A DNA stretch of 64,000 bases from Pyricularia pennisetigena (Eukaryota > Ascomycota > Sordariomycetes > Magnaporthales > Pyriculariaceae): contig NW_021940924.1 in assembly GCF_004337985.1 (NCBI RefSeq), positions 62,001-126,000 on the forward strand, given 5' to 3'. Below, in pieces: positions 62,399-64,000 of this stretch (its first letter is position 1; each line of letters opens with the position of its first letter). The notes beneath the pieces were generated by a model. The model was not told the DNA's origin and did not search any database. It saw only the letters and a program-made list of their open reading frames with translations. The position numbers were made by a program, and so were the translations under genes.

Positions 62399-63736
62399 TT
62401 ACAGAAGAATATCCTCAATCGCCTTTCGACCCTCGGGACAACAGCCCCGCCTAATGTAGTCGACCAGCATCTTTCCGTTCGTCCATAAATGGATATAACG
62501 GGAGAGCAAGACATTCAGAGATGGCAACATATCGTCGGTGACCTTGAGAATATCTTCTGTTTTCACTGCGACAACAAGAAACGGAAGTGCCCCTAAGTAC
62601 TTCTCACCGATGTCCATTGCGCAAATCTTCCAGATTTTGCGCCCAAGCCTGATTTGGTCTGCAAGTTTATCTTTGTTTCTTTTGTTGTTTTCCTTGTTTT
62701 GCAACCTCAAGATCCCATCGTATTCATCTGAGCTGACTCGAATGCGTCCATGTTTGGAGTCATGGAGAACCTTGGCCAACTCCAATAGGCTGATGTATTG
62801 ATACAGCCGATGCATACCAATCGCCTTTTCATGGCTTGCCGCTTTTTCGCTAAGTTTTGAGGCCAGTTGCAAAGGGTCCGGTGCAGGGTCCGGTGTAGCG
62901 GGGAATGCGGGCGTGGCCGTTTCTGTATTGGTAAGACATGATTGAATAAGGGCACGAAATCCAAGCTTGGTTTCTTCACTTCCAATGTGGGTAGCCAGTT
63001 GCTTTATATCAACCTTTTTGCGACGCTTGCTAGCGGGTGTGGCATGACTTTCGGCAAAGTTGCGCTTCGTTACACATCCTGGTGATGTGTGTAATCGTTC
63101 AGACCGCCGATTAGAGTGAGCTCCCTCAGGTAGTCCTACTTGTCGAGATGATACGTTCATATCTTCCTCTTCCGATGAGACATTCACCTGATCACGGATG
63201 GGTGTTGTGGCCCTGGCGTTACGTACGCCTTGTCGACTCCGAGTTTCCAGTATAACATCTCCAATCGACCCTACAATATTGGTTGCAGATGAAGTGATCG
63301 CTGGATGAGAGGGCGCTGACAAGCTTTGCTTTGAAGATTCTCGCACATTGTTTAGTAGATTGTAAATACCCCAAGGCTTGTCTTGCGCTGGTTGAGAGGC
63401 AGGATTCGGTATAACCAGCCCAGCATCGGCTTCACAAGCCCCTTTGCGGAGATCAAGTGCCGTGTTATTTTGGTTTGCACTTTTCGCGCTTGTCTCGGCT
63501 AAAGGGTGATGATTGTGGATATGATGGAGGAGGTCACTCCCTGACTTTTCGCAGAAGGGGCATTCCTGGATCTGATGTTCGGCCTTTTGATGTTGTCGAA
63601 AATCGTCTGCAGGAATTTGCTCGTCACAAATCTGGCAGATCTTGGGGCTGTGTTTAAGCTCATGGTCTCGCAATGGCTGCCCAGGAGCAGTTGTTGTATC
63701 ACAAAAGCGGCATTTTCCCCACCCGTGGGTCTGGCA
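62399..63736 (-). CDS. C2H2-like zinc-finger protein, N-terminus cut
   Basis: The minus-strand frame is open from the undetermined base at 63737 to the stop at 62399. Three Cys/His clusters open it: Cys-Arg-Phe-Cys...His-Glu-Leu-Lys-His, Cys-Gln-Ile-Cys...His-Gln-Lys-Ala-Glu-His, and Cys-Pro-Phe-Cys...His-His-Ile-His-Asn-His-His. A long Ser/Pro-rich disordered region with basic patches (Lys-Arg-Arg-Lys-Lys-Val) follows and a helical C-terminal domain of about 150 residues (Leu-Tyr-Gln-Tyr-Ile-Ser-Leu-Leu-Glu-Leu...Arg-Leu-Gly-Arg-Lys-Ile-Trp). It could bind nucleic acid in the nucleus; the C-terminal domain belongs to no family I know. A GTAAG at the stop could be a splice donor to a short extra exon, but the implied intron would be only 37 bases. 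Confidence 0.6.
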   Translation of the reverse strand, partial: CQTHGWGKCRFCDTTTAPGQPLRDHELKHSPKICQICDEQIPADDFRQHQKAEHQIQECPFCEKSGSDLLHHIHNHHPLAETSAKSANQNNTALDLRKGACEADAGLVIPNPASQPAQDKPWGIYNLLNNVRESSKQSLSAPSHPAITSSATNIVGSIGDVILETRSRQGVRNARATTPIRDQVNVSSEEEDMNVSSRQVGLPEGAHSNRRSERLHTSPGCVTKRNFAESHATPASKRRKKVDIKQLATHIGSEETKLGFRALIQSCLTNTETATPAFPATPDPAPDPLQLASKLSEKAASHEKAIGMHRLYQYISLLELAKVLHDSKHGRIRVSSDEYDGILRLQNKENNKRNKDKLADQIRLGRKIWKICAMDIGEKYLGALPFLVVAVKTEDILKVTDDMLPSLNVLLSRYIHLWTNGKMLVDYIRRGCCPEGRKAIEDILL

Positions 63737-63737
63737 N
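63737..63737. other. Undetermined base where a zinc-finger gene meets LINE sequence
   Basis: Coding on one side stops abruptly and, on the other side, LINE sequence begins in the middle of ORF2 with no target duplication. A scaffold join is likely. Confidence 0.7.
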
Positions 63738-64000
63738 TCCTGCGTCCCTGAGAACAGTGGACGAGGGGGTGGTTTTATACGCCGGGAGGATTGCCCGTGC
63801 CGCTAAAACCAGCGGTTTGTTCAGTGCTTTGAGGAGTCCTCTTTGTTTGTGCGCTGGGTTGTACCATGCCTCGGCTGCGTAGGTGGCCGAGGAACCCACG
63901 CATGCCACCGCTGCCTTGCGAAGTGCAGCCGCAGGCGGTCCGTATCTTACTGCCCCAAAGCTTTTGAGGTGAGCAGCGACCGCCATTGCTTTGGCAGCCC
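63738..64000 (-). mobile_element. Tad-like LINE, third copy (partial, runs out of the window)
   Basis: From TCCTGCGTCCCTGAGAACAG onward the sequence appears identical to 45072-45334. It covers part of ORF2 between the reverse transcriptase and RNase H (Gly-Ser-Ser-Ala-Thr-Tyr-Ala-Ala-Glu-Ala-Trp-Tyr). The frame is open to the window edge. Confidence 0.9.

Noticed and set aside
62360..62402. Possible 37-base intron extending the zinc-finger gene by a short exon
   Set aside because: GTAAG and TTTTAG are present, but the intron is shorter than usual for these fungi and no branch site is clear.
1..64000. tRNA or rRNA genes and CRISPR arrays
   Set aside because: I saw no cloverleaf consensus with A and B boxes, no rRNA signature and no regularly spaced repeats; a covariance-model scan would be needed to exclude tRNAs fully.

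Overview
The window looks like repeat-rich, gene-poor DNA of a filamentous ascomycete (Pezizomycotina, probably Sordariomycetes). The reasons are short GT-AG introns of about 50-80 bases, fungal-type domain architectures (PNP-NACHT receptor, BTB proteins, BAHD acyltransferases, berberine-bridge-like oxidoreductase, arylamine N-acetyltransferase, DUF7587-like protein), Fot1/pogo DNA transposons and a Tad-like LINE. Species and function calls come from family recognition by eye; no search was run.

Layout. 1-6.5 kb: a broken EST1-type gene, an intact FAD-linked oxidoreductase on the minus strand, and a truncated PD-(D/E)XK-like gene among dispersed repeats. 7.7-8.4 kb: a 5'-truncated LINE copy. 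10.6-12 kb: two convergent ISG12 (IFI6/IFI27)-like membrane protein genes, the first with a stop codon where the family has Trp. 13.2-17.2 kb: a BTB protein and a DEDDh exonuclease with a disrupted start. 20.6-23.3 kb: an NLR-like PNP_UDP-NACHT gene. 25.7-26.7 kb: small genes. 27.2-31.6 kb: a transposon island with a 452-base solo LTR, a complete pogo element holding a nested 185-base solo LTR, and a degraded pogo relative. 33.2-42.6 kb: a denser stretch with a DUF7587-like protein, a decayed CFEM/GPI protein, a coiled-coil protein, a four-exon ferric-reductase-like oxidase, a RING-like gene, a second BTB protein and an acidic protein. 43.3-53.2 kb: two LINE pieces around two BAHD acyltransferases and an alpha/beta hydrolase. 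53.2-54.1 kb: an NB-ARC/TPR fragment. 56.2-60.9 kb: a 2.36 kb tandem duplication, each unit with an intact N-acetyltransferase. 62-64 kb: a TPR scrap, a zinc-finger gene cut by an undetermined base, and a third LINE copy.

How the parts relate. The acyltransferases and the hydrolase at 45.6-50.9 kb could once have served one esterification/deacylation pathway, but no polyketide synthase, peptide synthetase or terpene cyclase is visible. The NACHT receptor, the NB-ARC/TPR scraps and the ISG12-like pair are the kinds of genes found in fungal self/non-self and cell-death repertoires; any functional link between them is inference.

Assembly caution. Single undetermined bases at 52101, 58515 and 63737 all fall at edges of repeats. 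The two LINE pieces at 43503 and 53058 abut the same 11-base target sequence although about 6.5 kb of unrelated genes lies between them. Parts of 43-64 kb may therefore be mis-joined or rearranged.
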